Below are positions 1-6,435 of a stretch of DNA of 8,044 nucleotides, in pieces. The position numbers were made by a program, and so were the translations under genes. The notes under the pieces were generated by a model. It was not told the origin of the DNA. It was given only the letters and a program-made list of their open reading frames with translations, and did not search any database. How positions within the stretch are numbered: the first letter of the stretch is position 1; each line of letters begins with the position of its first letter. Source of the DNA: JAEZKC01 sp046538945 (GTDB lineage Bacteria; Fibrobacterota; Chitinivibrionia; Chitinivibrionales; Chitinispirillaceae); assembly GCA_046538945.1 (NCBI GenBank), contig JBKHHW010000142.1:1-8044 (forward strand). Direction: 5' to 3'.

Positions 1-51
1 TACAGTTTTGCAGACGCGGTTTTCAGACTGATGGTGGCGCAGGCGGAGTGA
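1..51 (+). CDS. Possible C-terminal tail of an upstream gene (partial)
   Basis: Frame 1 is open from the window edge and ends at TGA (49-51), giving a 16-residue tail, YSFADAVFRLMVAQAE. The stop lies just 5' of the sigma-54-type promoter of the next gene, which is where an upstream gene would be expected to end. Frame 3 is also open here and runs to a stop at about 96, but it would run through the promoter motif. Sixteen residues are too few to name a family or to prove coding, so this is a placeholder. Confidence 0.3.
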   Translation, partial: YSFADAVFRLMVAQAE

Positions 52-55
52 AATT

Positions 56-70
56 TGGCCTTTTTGTTGC
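56..70 (+). promoter_or_regulatory. Sigma-54 (RpoN) -24/-12 promoter for the 255-aa gene
   Basis: The sequence TGGCCTTTTTGTTGC has GG at 57-58 and GC at 69-70, which is the exact spacing of the RpoN consensus TGGCACG-N4-TTGC. Both core tetramers (TGGC, TTGC) match fully, and a T precedes TGGC as in the consensus. The predicted start is near 82, giving a leader of about 44 nt that contains the ribosome site at 115-121. Activator sites would lie further upstream, mostly outside the window. The match is read directly; use by RpoN is inferred. Confidence 0.6.
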
Positions 71-125
71 GGCTGGTTTACGGATGTGGTCTAAGTGAGT
101 TGGTTTTGAATATCAGGGAGGATAC

Positions 126-893
126 ATGGCGCAAGAGAATGATGTCAAGACACTCGAGAGGGGAAGCATCTACTTTTTCTACCGCCCGAAGGTGGGTGCG
201 GAGCATCCCCAAAGTGAATCGGAGATACAGAGGTTTTACATGGTAATGAGTCCTGATGAGGACAAGCATTATCGCCTGGCGGTAATGGGAAGAAAGGAGC
301 TTCCGGAGCCGGAGGAGTCGGGGCATCAGAGGTACTGGGGGTATGTAACTTCGGTAAAGAGATCTCCTGAAGACATCCGGGATGAGCTGGGGGAGGAGAC
401 GTACAGTACCAAAACCCGCGGCGAGCGCACAATCGGTGCTGCACGTCCGGCAGGAGAAGGGGTGTATAAGATTCTTGTCCACAAGGGGCATACTCATTTG
501 GCCTATGTTCTTGAACTGCCCAGGAAACCTGACGATGTGCAGCAAGAGCTGAATATTGAGGATCAGGCCAGTTATGTAATTACGGTGAAGAATCCGGACA
601 AGCCCTCACCCAAGAGCATGGGGATTTCCGCCCGGCAGCAGGCTGAATACCCTGCGGAGCTGATGGAGAAGTTCAGGGGGAGGAGGTTTTCGGAGGTGGA
701 CCCTCCCGGGCTGCTCGACTATGAAGGGGCACAGTTTGTCCTCGTAGCCGCTTCGGACAATATAAAAGAGGAACTGGGGGCTCAGATAAAAAGGGAGAAT
801 GAGAGTGTGGAAAATGCGGATATATTCACCGATCTGAAAATTGACCCTGGCAAACGGCCGAAAAAGCCCCTATTTGAGGGAAGGTGGGAGTAG
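126..893 (+). CDS. Conserved hypothetical protein, 255 aa, function unknown
   Basis: I do not recognise a named domain. The start is supported by AGGGAGG at 115-121, four bases before ATG. The protein is charged and soluble, with no signal peptide or membrane segment. It opens with an aromatic stretch (GSIYFFYRPKVG, about residues 14-25). Its middle is rich in conserved-looking Gly, Arg and aromatic residues (RYWGYVTSV; TKTRGERTIGAARPAGEGVY; HTHLAYVLELP), followed by ASYVITVKNPDKPSP, FRGRRFSEVDPP, and a final beta-rich part (GAQFVLVAAS). My impression is that close relatives occur widely in bacteria as uncharacterised proteins, but I cannot verify that here. It stands alone behind a sigma-54-type promoter, 98 bp before a separate oxidoreductase gene. 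A stress role is suggested only by its neighbours. Confidence 0.9.
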   Translation: MAQENDVKTLERGSIYFFYRPKVGAEHPQSESEIQRFYMVMSPDEDKHYRLAVMGRKELPEPEESGHQRYWGYVTSVKRSPEDIRDELGEETYSTKTRGERTIGAARPAGEGVYKILVHKGHTHLAYVLELPRKPDDVQQELNIEDQASYVITVKNPDKPSPKSMGISARQQAEYPAELMEKFRGRRFSEVDPPGLLDYEGAQFVLVAASDNIKEELGAQIKRENESVENADIFTDLKIDPGKRPKKPLFEGRWE

Positions 894-942
894 TTGATTG
901 CTGATCCGGACCATTTGCAGTCGATTTTTCTTTTTAAGGGTT

Positions 943-972
943 TTGAATGCGGACGCATCCATTATTTGTATA
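943..972 (+). promoter_or_regulatory. Weak candidate sigma-70 promoter for the oxidoreductase gene
   Basis: In the 98-bp gap before the oxidoreductase there is TTGAAT (943-948) followed 18 bp later by TGTATA (967-972), a loose -35/-10 pair. The predicted start would fall near 979, very close to the ribosome site, so the leader would be short. No GG-N10-GC sigma-54 pattern was found in this gap, and no hairpin terminator follows the previous gene. Read-through from the upstream gene is therefore an alternative. Confidence 0.25.
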
Positions 973-991
973 ACCTGAAGGGAAAGCGAAT

Positions 992-1924
992 ATGAAAGCA
1001 GTACAGATAGCTCAGTATGGCGGCCCTGAAGTGATTGAAATTTCCTCAAATGCCCCCATGCCTGAAATAAAGGATAATCAGGTGCTGGTGGAGGTGCATG
1101 CGGCCAGTCTGAACCCGGTGGACTGGAAATTGCGCAACGGGAGCATGAAAAAGGCGGTGAAGAAAGCGTTTCCGCTGATTCTGGGAGGGGATTTCGCCGG
1201 GATTGTGGTAAGGGCGGGGAGAGAGGTCACCGATCTCAAACCGGGCGATCAGGTGTTCGGCAATGCCTTTTTGCTCAACGGCAGTTCCGGGTCACTGGCG
1301 GAGTTTGCCGCCTGCAACCGTGAGAGCATGCATCTGAAGCCGGATATCTATTTCTATGAAGCAGCAGCGCTTCCTCTCACCGGTACGAGCGCCCTTCAGG
1401 CTCTCACTGAGCAGATTCAGCTCAGGGAGGGGCAGAAGATCCTGATCCACGGTGGAGCCGGAGGGATAGGGAGTATGGCGATTCAGCTGGCCAGGGCCAT
1501 GGGTGCCAGGGTGGCCACCACTGTTTCCAAAAAGGACAAGGATCTGGTGAAGAGTCTGGGAGCGGATAAAGTCATCAATTACAAAAAAGAAAAATTCGAA
1601 GAGGAAATCGGGGATTACGATGCGGTTCTGGATACGGTGGGCGGGGACACCTACAGACGTTCATTCCGGGTGCTGAAAGAAGGCGGGGTCATAAATTCGA
1701 TGCTGGAGGACCCTGATGAGCGGTTGGCCGGGGAGCATAATGTCAGGGCTCTGTATCAGAAAACCGTAGTGAACGCCAAAAGGCTTTCAAGGCTTTCGGA
1801 ATATATCGGCGGCGGAAAATTGAAACCTCTGATCGACAGGGAGTTCGAGCTTGACAACATAAGGGAAGCTTTTGAGTACTTCGAAACAGAACATTCGCGG
1901 GGTAAAGTTATTATCAAGACCTGA
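992..1924 (+). CDS. NAD(P)-dependent, zinc-free MDR oxidoreductase (quinone oxidoreductase type)
   Basis: This 310-residue protein is a medium-chain dehydrogenase/reductase of the quinone oxidoreductase/zeta-crystallin branch, expected to use NADPH to reduce quinones or reactive enones in the cytosol. The N-terminal GroES-like domain carries MKAVQIAQYGGPEV and the family signature ASLNPVDWKLRNG. LPLTGTSALQAL leads into the Rossmann domain, whose nucleotide loop is G154-G-A-G-G-I-G160. LGADKVINY and DAVLDTVGG follow, and the protein ends in GKVIIKT. The zinc-ligand cysteines of alcohol dehydrogenases are absent, and the length is normal. AAGGGA (978-983) precedes the ATG. The gene is followed by its own strong terminator, so it is not co-transcribed with the convergent CBS gene. 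The exact substrate cannot be read from sequence. A role in redox or electrophile stress fits but is inferred. Confidence 0.93.
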   Translation: MKAVQIAQYGGPEVIEISSNAPMPEIKDNQVLVEVHAASLNPVDWKLRNGSMKKAVKKAFPLILGGDFAGIVVRAGREVTDLKPGDQVFGNAFLLNGSSGSLAEFAACNRESMHLKPDIYFYEAAALPLTGTSALQALTEQIQLREGQKILIHGGAGGIGSMAIQLARAMGARVATTVSKKDKDLVKSLGADKVINYKKEKFEEEIGDYDAVLDTVGGDTYRRSFRVLKEGGVINSMLEDPDERLAGEHNVRALYQKTVVNAKRLSRLSEYIGGGKLKPLIDREFELDNIREAFEYFETEHSRGKVIIKT

Positions 1925-1948
1925 TTTTACATGCGGGGAGTCGGAGTT

Positions 1949-1980
1949 ACGGCACGGTTCGAGTGGAACCGTGCCGTTTT
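1949..1980 (+). terminator. Rho-independent terminator of the oxidoreductase gene
   Basis: A perfect 12-bp stem (1949-1960 with 1966-1977) encloses the loop GAGTG and is followed by a short T run, TTTT, ending at 1980. It lies 25 bp after the oxidoreductase stop and 6 bp short of the convergent CBS gene's stop. On the minus strand the same hairpin is followed by AACTCCGACTC with no T run, so it should terminate mainly rightward transcription. The minus-strand unit lacks an obvious intrinsic terminator of its own. Confidence 0.88.
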
Positions 1981-1985
1981 AAATG

Positions 1986-2417
1986 TCAGGAGCGGGACGG
2001 GGTGCTGGGTTCGGAAACGTCCTTTATCACTTCTCCCGAGAGTTCCTTTTGTGCATGCACGGCAAGGTCCCCCAGAGAGCAGATCCCCACCACCTTTCCC
2101 GTTCTGTCGTTGACCAGCAGCCTGCGGACCTTGTACTCCTCCATGAGTTTGGCGGCCTGTTCGATATCCGCATCATCGGAGCAGGAGAGCACTTTACTTG
2201 ACATAACCTCCCGCACGGATGTGTTTGCGGGATTGAGCTCTTCTGAAATGGCCCGCACCACAATATCTCTGTCGGTGAGTATGCCCACAATCGAGCCGTC
2301 CTCATTGACAGGGATCGCTCCCACGTTGAGGTCGCGCATCTTTTTGGAAGCATCCAGAAGTGTGTAGTTTGATTGCAAAGTCTCCACATTGGGTGTCATA
2401 ACTTCCTTGACTTTCAT
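1986..2417 (-). CDS. Two-CBS-domain protein (Hrp1-like)
   Basis: This 143-residue soluble protein consists almost entirely of a tandem CBS pair. CBS1 covers about residues 7-58 (KEVMTPNVETL ... VGAIPVNEDGSIVGILTDRDIV). CBS2 covers about 68-122 (VREVMSSKVLSCSDDADI ... YKVRRLLVNDRTGKVVGI). A short Ser/Pro-ending tail follows. Such Bateman modules usually bind adenine nucleotides and act as energy or stress sensors; no catalytic domain is attached. The layout, the GILTDRDIV motif and the length resemble M. tuberculosis Hrp1 (Rv2626c), which I recall as also 143 aa. AAGGA lies six bases before ATG. The gene begins 21 bp after the esterase-like gene with no terminator between, so the two are probably one operon. 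Its ligand and partner are unknown. Confidence 0.92.
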   Translation of the reverse strand: MKVKEVMTPNVETLQSNYTLLDASKKMRDLNVGAIPVNEDGSIVGILTDRDIVVRAISEELNPANTSVREVMSSKVLSCSDDADIEQAAKLMEEYKVRRLLVNDRTGKVVGICSLGDLAVHAQKELSGEVIKDVSEPSTPSRS

Positions 2418-2438
2418 AAATTATCCTTTCAGTTTAGG

Positions 2439-3770
2439 TTATAATCCGCTTCTGTATGTATCGGGAAGAGGTTCACCTTCTTCCCAGCCGGCATTTTTTT
2501 CAAGCGGCTGTACCGCGTTGGTTTGGTCGAAGTGTATCACTGCATCGAACTGTCCCGGAAGCGAAGCTCTGAAATAATGGCTCTGGCGTTCGGTGGAAGG
2601 CATGTAGATCACTCCGATTGCCCTTTCCAGATGTTCCCTTTCCAGAAACGAGAGGTGCGGGTTGTTTTTCAGAGTCAGGTAGAAGGAGCGTATGGTGCTT
2701 CTGTGGAACAGGTTTTCGTAGCTTTCCACCATGGAGGGGCGGATCTGTTTGCGCTCCACATCACCTCCCCAGGACGATGCGGCGGAAACCGTTCCCGAAT
2801 GGGTGGTGAACCCGATGTTAAACACCTGTTCTCCGTAGCGTTCCCGGATCAGTTGTCCCACATTGAGTTCGCCATAGCGGCTTACTTCCGTTGCCCGGGC
2901 ATCACCCAGGTGGGAATTGTGTTCCCACACCACGATTTTCGGTTCTCTAAAGCTCCCTATATGTTCGGCTAGTGCTTCCAGGGTGTCTGCCATGTGTCTG
3001 TCTCTCATGTTCCAGCTTGAAACCCGGCCGGAAAACATGGTCCTGTAGTATTCTTCAGCATCCTGGGCGAGTTTAGCATTTTGTTGCGCATAGAACAGCT
3101 CTTCTTTTCCGGCAAAGCCTTTTTGTTTGACGTAGTCAACGCCTTTACGCCTGAGCTCCTCGAGCTGGGCGGTGGCTTCCCGGCGGCAGTCATCTGTTAC
3201 ATATGTCATGGCCATCCCGTACGATTCGGCTTCGGGGCCGTACTGCTCAAAGCAGCTGTAGCGCTTTCGCGCCTGCTGGGCCGCCCGGGGATCCACATCG
3301 TCAAGATAAGCAATCACTTTATCTATGGACGTATAAAGACTGTAGAGGTCCAGGCCGTAGAAACCCGCCATATCCTCCTGATTTTTGTGCAGATTGAAAT
3401 TGCGCAGGAATATGATGAACTCCACCACTTCCGTGTTGCGCCACATCCATCTGGGAAATCTGGTGAAATCGCCCAGGGCCTTGAAAGGGTCGGGGTCCTC
3501 TCCCAGGCCCCGCACGAAACGGTTCACGCGGTAGGCATCCGGCCAGTCCGCCTCAACCGCCACTGCCGCGAACCCTTTTTCTTCGATGAGCCGCTGAGTT
3601 ATCCGGGCCCGTGCGCGGTAGAATTCATGAGTTCCGTGAGTGGCCTCGCCGATGAGCACAAAACGGCAATCCCCTATATCATCTAGAAGAGTGTCATAGT
3701 CATCAGGCCTGTCGAGAATCTCGTTTGCATTCTGTCGAATCAGTGAGATCGGGTCGTCATGTGAGCTCAT
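2439..3770 (-). CDS. Erythromycin-esterase-family hydrolase
   Basis: This 443-residue soluble protein belongs to the erythromycin esterase-like family. The signature G41-E42-A43-T44-H45-G46 contains the Glu and the proposed catalytic base His (E43/H46 in EreB, from memory). V72-E-A-D-W76 follows. W-E-H284-N-S-H287 matches the later His pair (H285/H288 in EreB). GFTTHSGTVSAASSWGG and a C-terminal FRASLPGQFDAVIHFDQT complete the fold. A further in-frame ATG lies at 3809, but the start at 3770 has GAGGTG five bases upstream and begins just before the conserved region, so I prefer it. Family members that are not resistance enzymes are common in environmental bacteria and their natural substrates are mostly unknown. 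This one should not be called a macrolide-resistance gene on sequence alone. It is the first gene of a probable two-gene unit with the CBS protein. Confidence 0.92.
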   Translation of the reverse strand: MSSHDDPISLIRQNANEILDRPDDYDTLLDDIGDCRFVLIGEATHGTHEFYRARARITQRLIEEKGFAAVAVEADWPDAYRVNRFVRGLGEDPDPFKALGDFTRFPRWMWRNTEVVEFIIFLRNFNLHKNQEDMAGFYGLDLYSLYTSIDKVIAYLDDVDPRAAQQARKRYSCFEQYGPEAESYGMAMTYVTDDCRREATAQLEELRRKGVDYVKQKGFAGKEELFYAQQNAKLAQDAEEYYRTMFSGRVSSWNMRDRHMADTLEALAEHIGSFREPKIVVWEHNSHLGDARATEVSRYGELNVGQLIRERYGEQVFNIGFTTHSGTVSAASSWGGDVERKQIRPSMVESYENLFHRSTIRSFYLTLKNNPHLSFLEREHLERAIGVIYMPSTERQSHYFRASLPGQFDAVIHFDQTNAVQPLEKNAGWEEGEPLPDTYRSGL

Positions 3771-3775
3771 ATCTT

Positions 3776-3781
3776 CACCTC
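3776..3781 (-). promoter_or_regulatory. Ribosome binding site deciding the esterase-like start
   Basis: On the minus strand GAGGTG lies five bases before the ATG at 3770. The alternative in-frame ATG at 3809 has no comparable purine-rich site. Using 3809 would add 13 residues (MPHLCTIIIRGED) before the family's conserved region. Confidence 0.75.
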
Positions 3782-3783
3782 GT

Positions 3784-3833
3784 ATTATGATTGTACATAA
3801 ATGGGGCATACAGGGATATCAAATGATATTCCA
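3784..3833 (-). promoter_or_regulatory. Probable promoter region of the esterase-CBS unit
   Basis: No perfect promoter is visible. Reading leftward there are two -10-like hexamers, CATAAT (3784-3789) and TACAAT (3790-3795). A -35-like TTGATA (3817-3822) lies 21 bp from the nearer one, which is too far for a standard pair. The minus strand also has TGGAATATCATTTGAT (3818-3833), with GG and a G at sigma-54 spacing, but TTGA instead of TTGC and no C after GG. Both readings overlap the palindrome at 3813-3832, so control by the factor that binds it is plausible. Confidence 0.3.
3813..3832. repeat. 20-bp near-perfect palindrome, candidate operator
   Basis: The arms GGGATATCA (3813-3821) and TGATATTCC (3824-3832) are inverted repeats of nine bases with one mismatch, around a central AA. 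The site lies between two divergent genes, 43 bp upstream of the esterase-like start codon. It is centred about 64 bp upstream of the predicted sigma-54 start for the GH65 gene. Position and symmetry suit a dimeric regulator, either a repressor of the leftward unit or an activator for the rightward one. No known regulator consensus was recognised. Confidence 0.5.
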
Positions 3834-3860
3834 GCAAATCCCGTGCAGGGAAAAGGAGAG

Positions 3861-3876
3861 TGGCATTGAACTTGCG
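3861..3876 (+). promoter_or_regulatory. Sigma-54 (RpoN) -24/-12 promoter for the GH65 / PGM-TPP operon
   Basis: TGGCATTGAACTTGCG has GG at 3862-3863 and GC at 3874-3875, giving exact RpoN spacing with full TGGCA and TTGC cores. The base before TGGC is G, where the consensus prefers a pyrimidine. The predicted start is near 3887, leaving a leader of about 103 nt. The embedded TTGAAC could serve as a -35, but no -10 lies 16-18 bp downstream, so sigma-54 is the better reading. The nearby palindrome could bind the required activator. Confidence 0.6.
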
Positions 3877-3924
3877 TTTAAGATGAGGATGCGCTACTTG
3901 CGCCTGTTTTCAGAAATGAGTCAT

Positions 3925-3945
3925 GAATCGAGATCAGGCCGATTC
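3925..3945 (+). other. Hairpin in the untranslated leader of the GH65 operon
   Basis: GAATCG (3925-3930) and CGATTC (3940-3945) can pair around a nine-base loop within the predicted leader. Just upstream is the 9-bp palindrome ATGAGTCAT (3916-3924), and just downstream TCATA/TATGA (3946-3960), so alternative pairings exist. The ribosome site (3975-3982) is outside these stems. No known riboswitch was recognised. The stem is short and may be incidental. Confidence 0.25.
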
Positions 3946-3989
3946 TCATATTGATTATGAACGGTTAACACGCCAAAGGTGGATGCGAA

Positions 3990-6389
3990 ATGGAAGAGGA
4001 AACTACTTTTCTGATTACCTACAGAGACTACCAGCCGGAAAACGAAACCGTTCGGGAGACTTTGATGACTCTGGGCAACGGTTATTTCGCCACCAGAGGG
4101 GCGCACGAGAGTTCGCGCGCCGGCGACAGTCACTATCCGGGCACCTATATGGCAGGAGGCTACAACCGGCTCAAGACCAAGGTCGCCGGTGAAGTGGTCG
4201 AGAACGAGGACCTTGTGAACTGGCCCAATTGGATGCTTCTGACTTTCAGGGTGGAAAATGAAGACTGGTTTTCTCTTGACCAGGTCCACATTCTTGACTA
4301 CGAGCAGACTCTCGATATGGCCAGAGGAGTCCTTGAGTGCGATATCAGATTCAAAGACGGGCATGAACGCATAACCTGTCTTAAATCCACCCGTTTCGTA
4401 CACATGAGCGAGTCTCACCTTGCTGCGATCCGCTGGGTCCTCACGCCTCAGAACTGGTCCGGGCAGATTACCGTGCACAGCGCCATCGACGGGACGGTAA
4501 TCAACAGCGGGGTGAAGCGTTACAGCGCTCTCAGCTCTGAACATCTTCAGCCGGTCAATTCCGGTCGGGTATCCGAAGATGGAATCTTTTTGGAAGTACA
4601 GACAAATCAGTCTCATATCCGGATGGCCCAGGCGGTGAGAACCAATGTGTTTGATGAGGTGGACACAATGCCGCTTAAGCGTGAAACGATCGATCATGAA
4701 GGGTACATAGCCCAGGAGCTCACATTTGACGCAAAGGAGTGTTATCCGATCAGGGTGGAAAAGATAGCCTCCATCTACACGATAAGGGATGTGGCTATAA
4801 GCGAGCCGACCATTGCTGCCTGCAAGGCTGTCGAGCGGGTACAGTCTTTTGACGAACTGCTTGCTACTCATCATAAGGCGTGGAGACATCTCTGGGACCG
4901 GTTCGATGTTCGGGTGGGGGCAGATTCCAACAGTCAGACTCTTGTTCATCTCCACATTTTCCATATTCTTCAGACCGCATCCCCCAACACGTATGAACTT
5001 GATGTGGGGATTCCTCCCCGGGGACTTCACGGGGAGGCCTACAGGGGGCATATTCTTTGGGATGAGCTTTTTGTCTTTCCTTTTCTCAATCTGCGCAATC
5101 CTCTTCTCACCCGTGAATTTCTTCTGTACCGTTATCATCGTCTGGACGAGGCTCGGATTGCCGCACAGCAGGCCGGATACCGCGGAGCAATGTTTCCCTG
5201 GCAGAGCGGAAGCAGCGGAAGGGAGGAGAACCAGAAAATTCATCTCAACCCCCAGTCCGGGCGCTGGGTACCGGATGTGACTCATCTGCAGCGCCATGTG
5301 AATGCTGCTATTGTCTACAACATCTGGCAGTATTTTCAGGTCACGGATGATAAGGATTTCCTCTACTATTTCGGTGCGGAGGTGATGTTTGAGATTGCCA
5401 AATTCTGGTCATCGCTTGCCCGCTACAATCCAGGGCGGGAGCGGTTTGAAATACACGGAGTGATCGGTCCCGATGAATATCATACTGCTTATCCCGGGGC
5501 GGAGGAACCGGGTATAAACAACAATGCCTACACCAATTTCATGGCAGCCTGGGTGATGCTCAGAGCCCTCGATACACTAAAAGTCCTGGATGAGAGGCGG
5601 GGAAGGGAGCTTCTTGAAGACCTGGAGATCGATGACGAGGAGCTGAATCGGTGGGAGTGGATTTCAAAAAGCATGTATATACCGTTTGTAGGGGATATCA
5701 TAGAGCAGTTCGAGGGATACCATAAGCTTGAAGAACTTGACTGGGATAAGTACCGGGAAAAGTACGGGGATAACATACGCCTTGACAGGGTCCTCGAAAG
5801 TGAAAACGATTCTGTTGACAAGTATAAGGCAAGCAAGCAGGCCGATGTTCTCATGCTGTTCTACCTCTTTTCATCTGATGAACTCAAGGAGAGATTAAGC
5901 CAGATGCGCTATTCCTTCAATCCCGAGAATATCCCCAAAATTATAAACTACTACCGCCAGCGTACATCCCATGGTTCAACCTTGAGCCGTCTTGTGTTCT
6001 CCTGGGTGCTTTCCCGCTCGGACCGCAACCGTTCCTGGAACACCTTTACTCATGCTCTGGTTTCCGATTTCGAGGATGTTCAGGGCGGGACCACCTCCGA
6101 GGGCATTCACCTGGGTGCTATGGCTGGTACGGTGGATATGGTTCAACGCTGCTATACCGGTCTTGAGATACGCAACGATGTACTTTATTTCACTCCTCAG
6201 CTTCCGGAGACTGTCTCAGAAATCAGTCAGCGGATAAGATACAGAAGCCACTGGATTCACATCAAAATCGATCGTGAAACACTCACGTTATCATTTGAGA
6301 AAGGCTGGGGCAACCCGGTTAAGCTGGAAGTGAACGGGGAGCAGTTCGTATTTTCAGAGAAAGAAACCAGGGTGTTCAGGTTGACTTGA
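3990..6389 (+). CDS. Glycoside hydrolase family 65 enzyme (disaccharide phosphorylase type)
   Basis: This 799-residue protein is a full-length GH65 enzyme. The family includes phosphorylases of trehalose, trehalose-6-phosphate, maltose, kojibiose and nigerose that release beta-glucose-1-phosphate. Residues 1-265 form the N-terminal beta-sandwich (LGNGYFATRGAHE, about 28-40). The helical-barrel catalytic domain holds RGLHGEAYRGHILW357-D358-E, the general acid E496 in IGPDEYH, NNNAYTNF and K616-Q617. The phosphate-site motifs are H661-G-S-T-L-S and G700-T-T-S-E-G705-I-H-L-G. A beta-rich C-terminal domain follows. The phosphate-site motifs and the neighbouring beta-phosphoglucomutase favour phosphorolysis. 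However, WDEL, where well-studied phosphorylases have WDTE, marks a different subgroup, and GH65 also contains hydrolases, so the substrate is open. AAAGGTGG (3975-3982) lies seven bases before ATG. It is the first gene of an operon with the PGM-TPP fusion. Confidence 0.93.
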   Translation: MEEETTFLITYRDYQPENETVRETLMTLGNGYFATRGAHESSRAGDSHYPGTYMAGGYNRLKTKVAGEVVENEDLVNWPNWMLLTFRVENEDWFSLDQVHILDYEQTLDMARGVLECDIRFKDGHERITCLKSTRFVHMSESHLAAIRWVLTPQNWSGQITVHSAIDGTVINSGVKRYSALSSEHLQPVNSGRVSEDGIFLEVQTNQSHIRMAQAVRTNVFDEVDTMPLKRETIDHEGYIAQELTFDAKECYPIRVEKIASIYTIRDVAISEPTIAACKAVERVQSFDELLATHHKAWRHLWDRFDVRVGADSNSQTLVHLHIFHILQTASPNTYELDVGIPPRGLHGEAYRGHILWDELFVFPFLNLRNPLLTREFLLYRYHRLDEARIAAQQAGYRGAMFPWQSGSSGREENQKIHLNPQSGRWVPDVTHLQRHVNAAIVYNIWQYFQVTDDKDFLYYFGAEVMFEIAKFWSSLARYNPGRERFEIHGVIGPDEYHTAYPGAEEPGINNNAYTNFMAAWVMLRALDTLKVLDERRGRELLEDLEIDDEELNRWEWISKSMYIPFVGDIIEQFEGYHKLEELDWDKYREKYGDNIRLDRVLESENDSVDKYKASKQADVLMLFYLFSSDELKERLSQMRYSFNPENIPKIINYYRQRTSHGSTLSRLVFSWVLSRSDRNRSWNTFTHALVSDFEDVQGGTTSEGIHLGAMAGTVDMVQRCYTGLEIRNDVLYFTPQLPETVSEISQRIRYRSHWIHIKIDRETLTLSFEKGWGNPVKLEVNGEQFVFSEKETRVFRLT

Positions 6390-6435
6390 AAATGAATATA
6401 CAGTTTCACATGTTTTTTCATAGAGGAATTGTTTT

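Noticed and set aside
78..545. 155-codon minus-strand frame over the first gene
   Set aside because: It is antisense to the 255-aa gene, has a low-complexity composition rich in Leu/Arg/His, and has no supporting ribosome site or domain.
1949..1980. Hairpin as a bidirectional terminator
   Set aside because: Only the plus-strand side is followed by a T run; the minus-strand side is followed by AACTCCGACTC.
2523..3686. Plus-strand frames of 149 and 201 codons within the esterase-like gene
   Set aside because: They overlap the conserved minus-strand catalytic region (GEATHG, WEHNSH) and show no family of their own.
2439..3770. Calling the esterase-like gene a macrolide-resistance gene
   Set aside because: The catalytic motifs show family membership only. 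The context is stress and sugar metabolism, with no mobile element or other resistance gene nearby.
3771..3809. Longer start (ATG at 3809) for the esterase-like protein
   Set aside because: The ATG at 3770 has GAGGTG at good spacing; the extension has no ribosome site and lies in the promoter region.
3818..3833. A third sigma-54 promoter, on the minus strand before the esterase-like gene
   Set aside because: TGGAATATCATTTGAT lacks the C of TGGC and the C of TTGC, and the match is largely explained by the palindrome it overlaps. It is kept only as a remark in the promoter-region entry.
3884..3955. 23-codon leader peptide frame before the GH65 gene
   Set aside because: It has no ribosome site and its ATG lies upstream of the predicted transcription start. 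The peptide has no run of regulatory codons.
3921..5297. 458-codon open frame on the minus strand opposite the GH65 gene
   Set aside because: It lies wholly antisense to, or just upstream of, a clearly conserved GH65 gene. Its translation shows no recognisable domain and it would cover the sigma-54 leader region. It is a by-product of codon use in the real gene.
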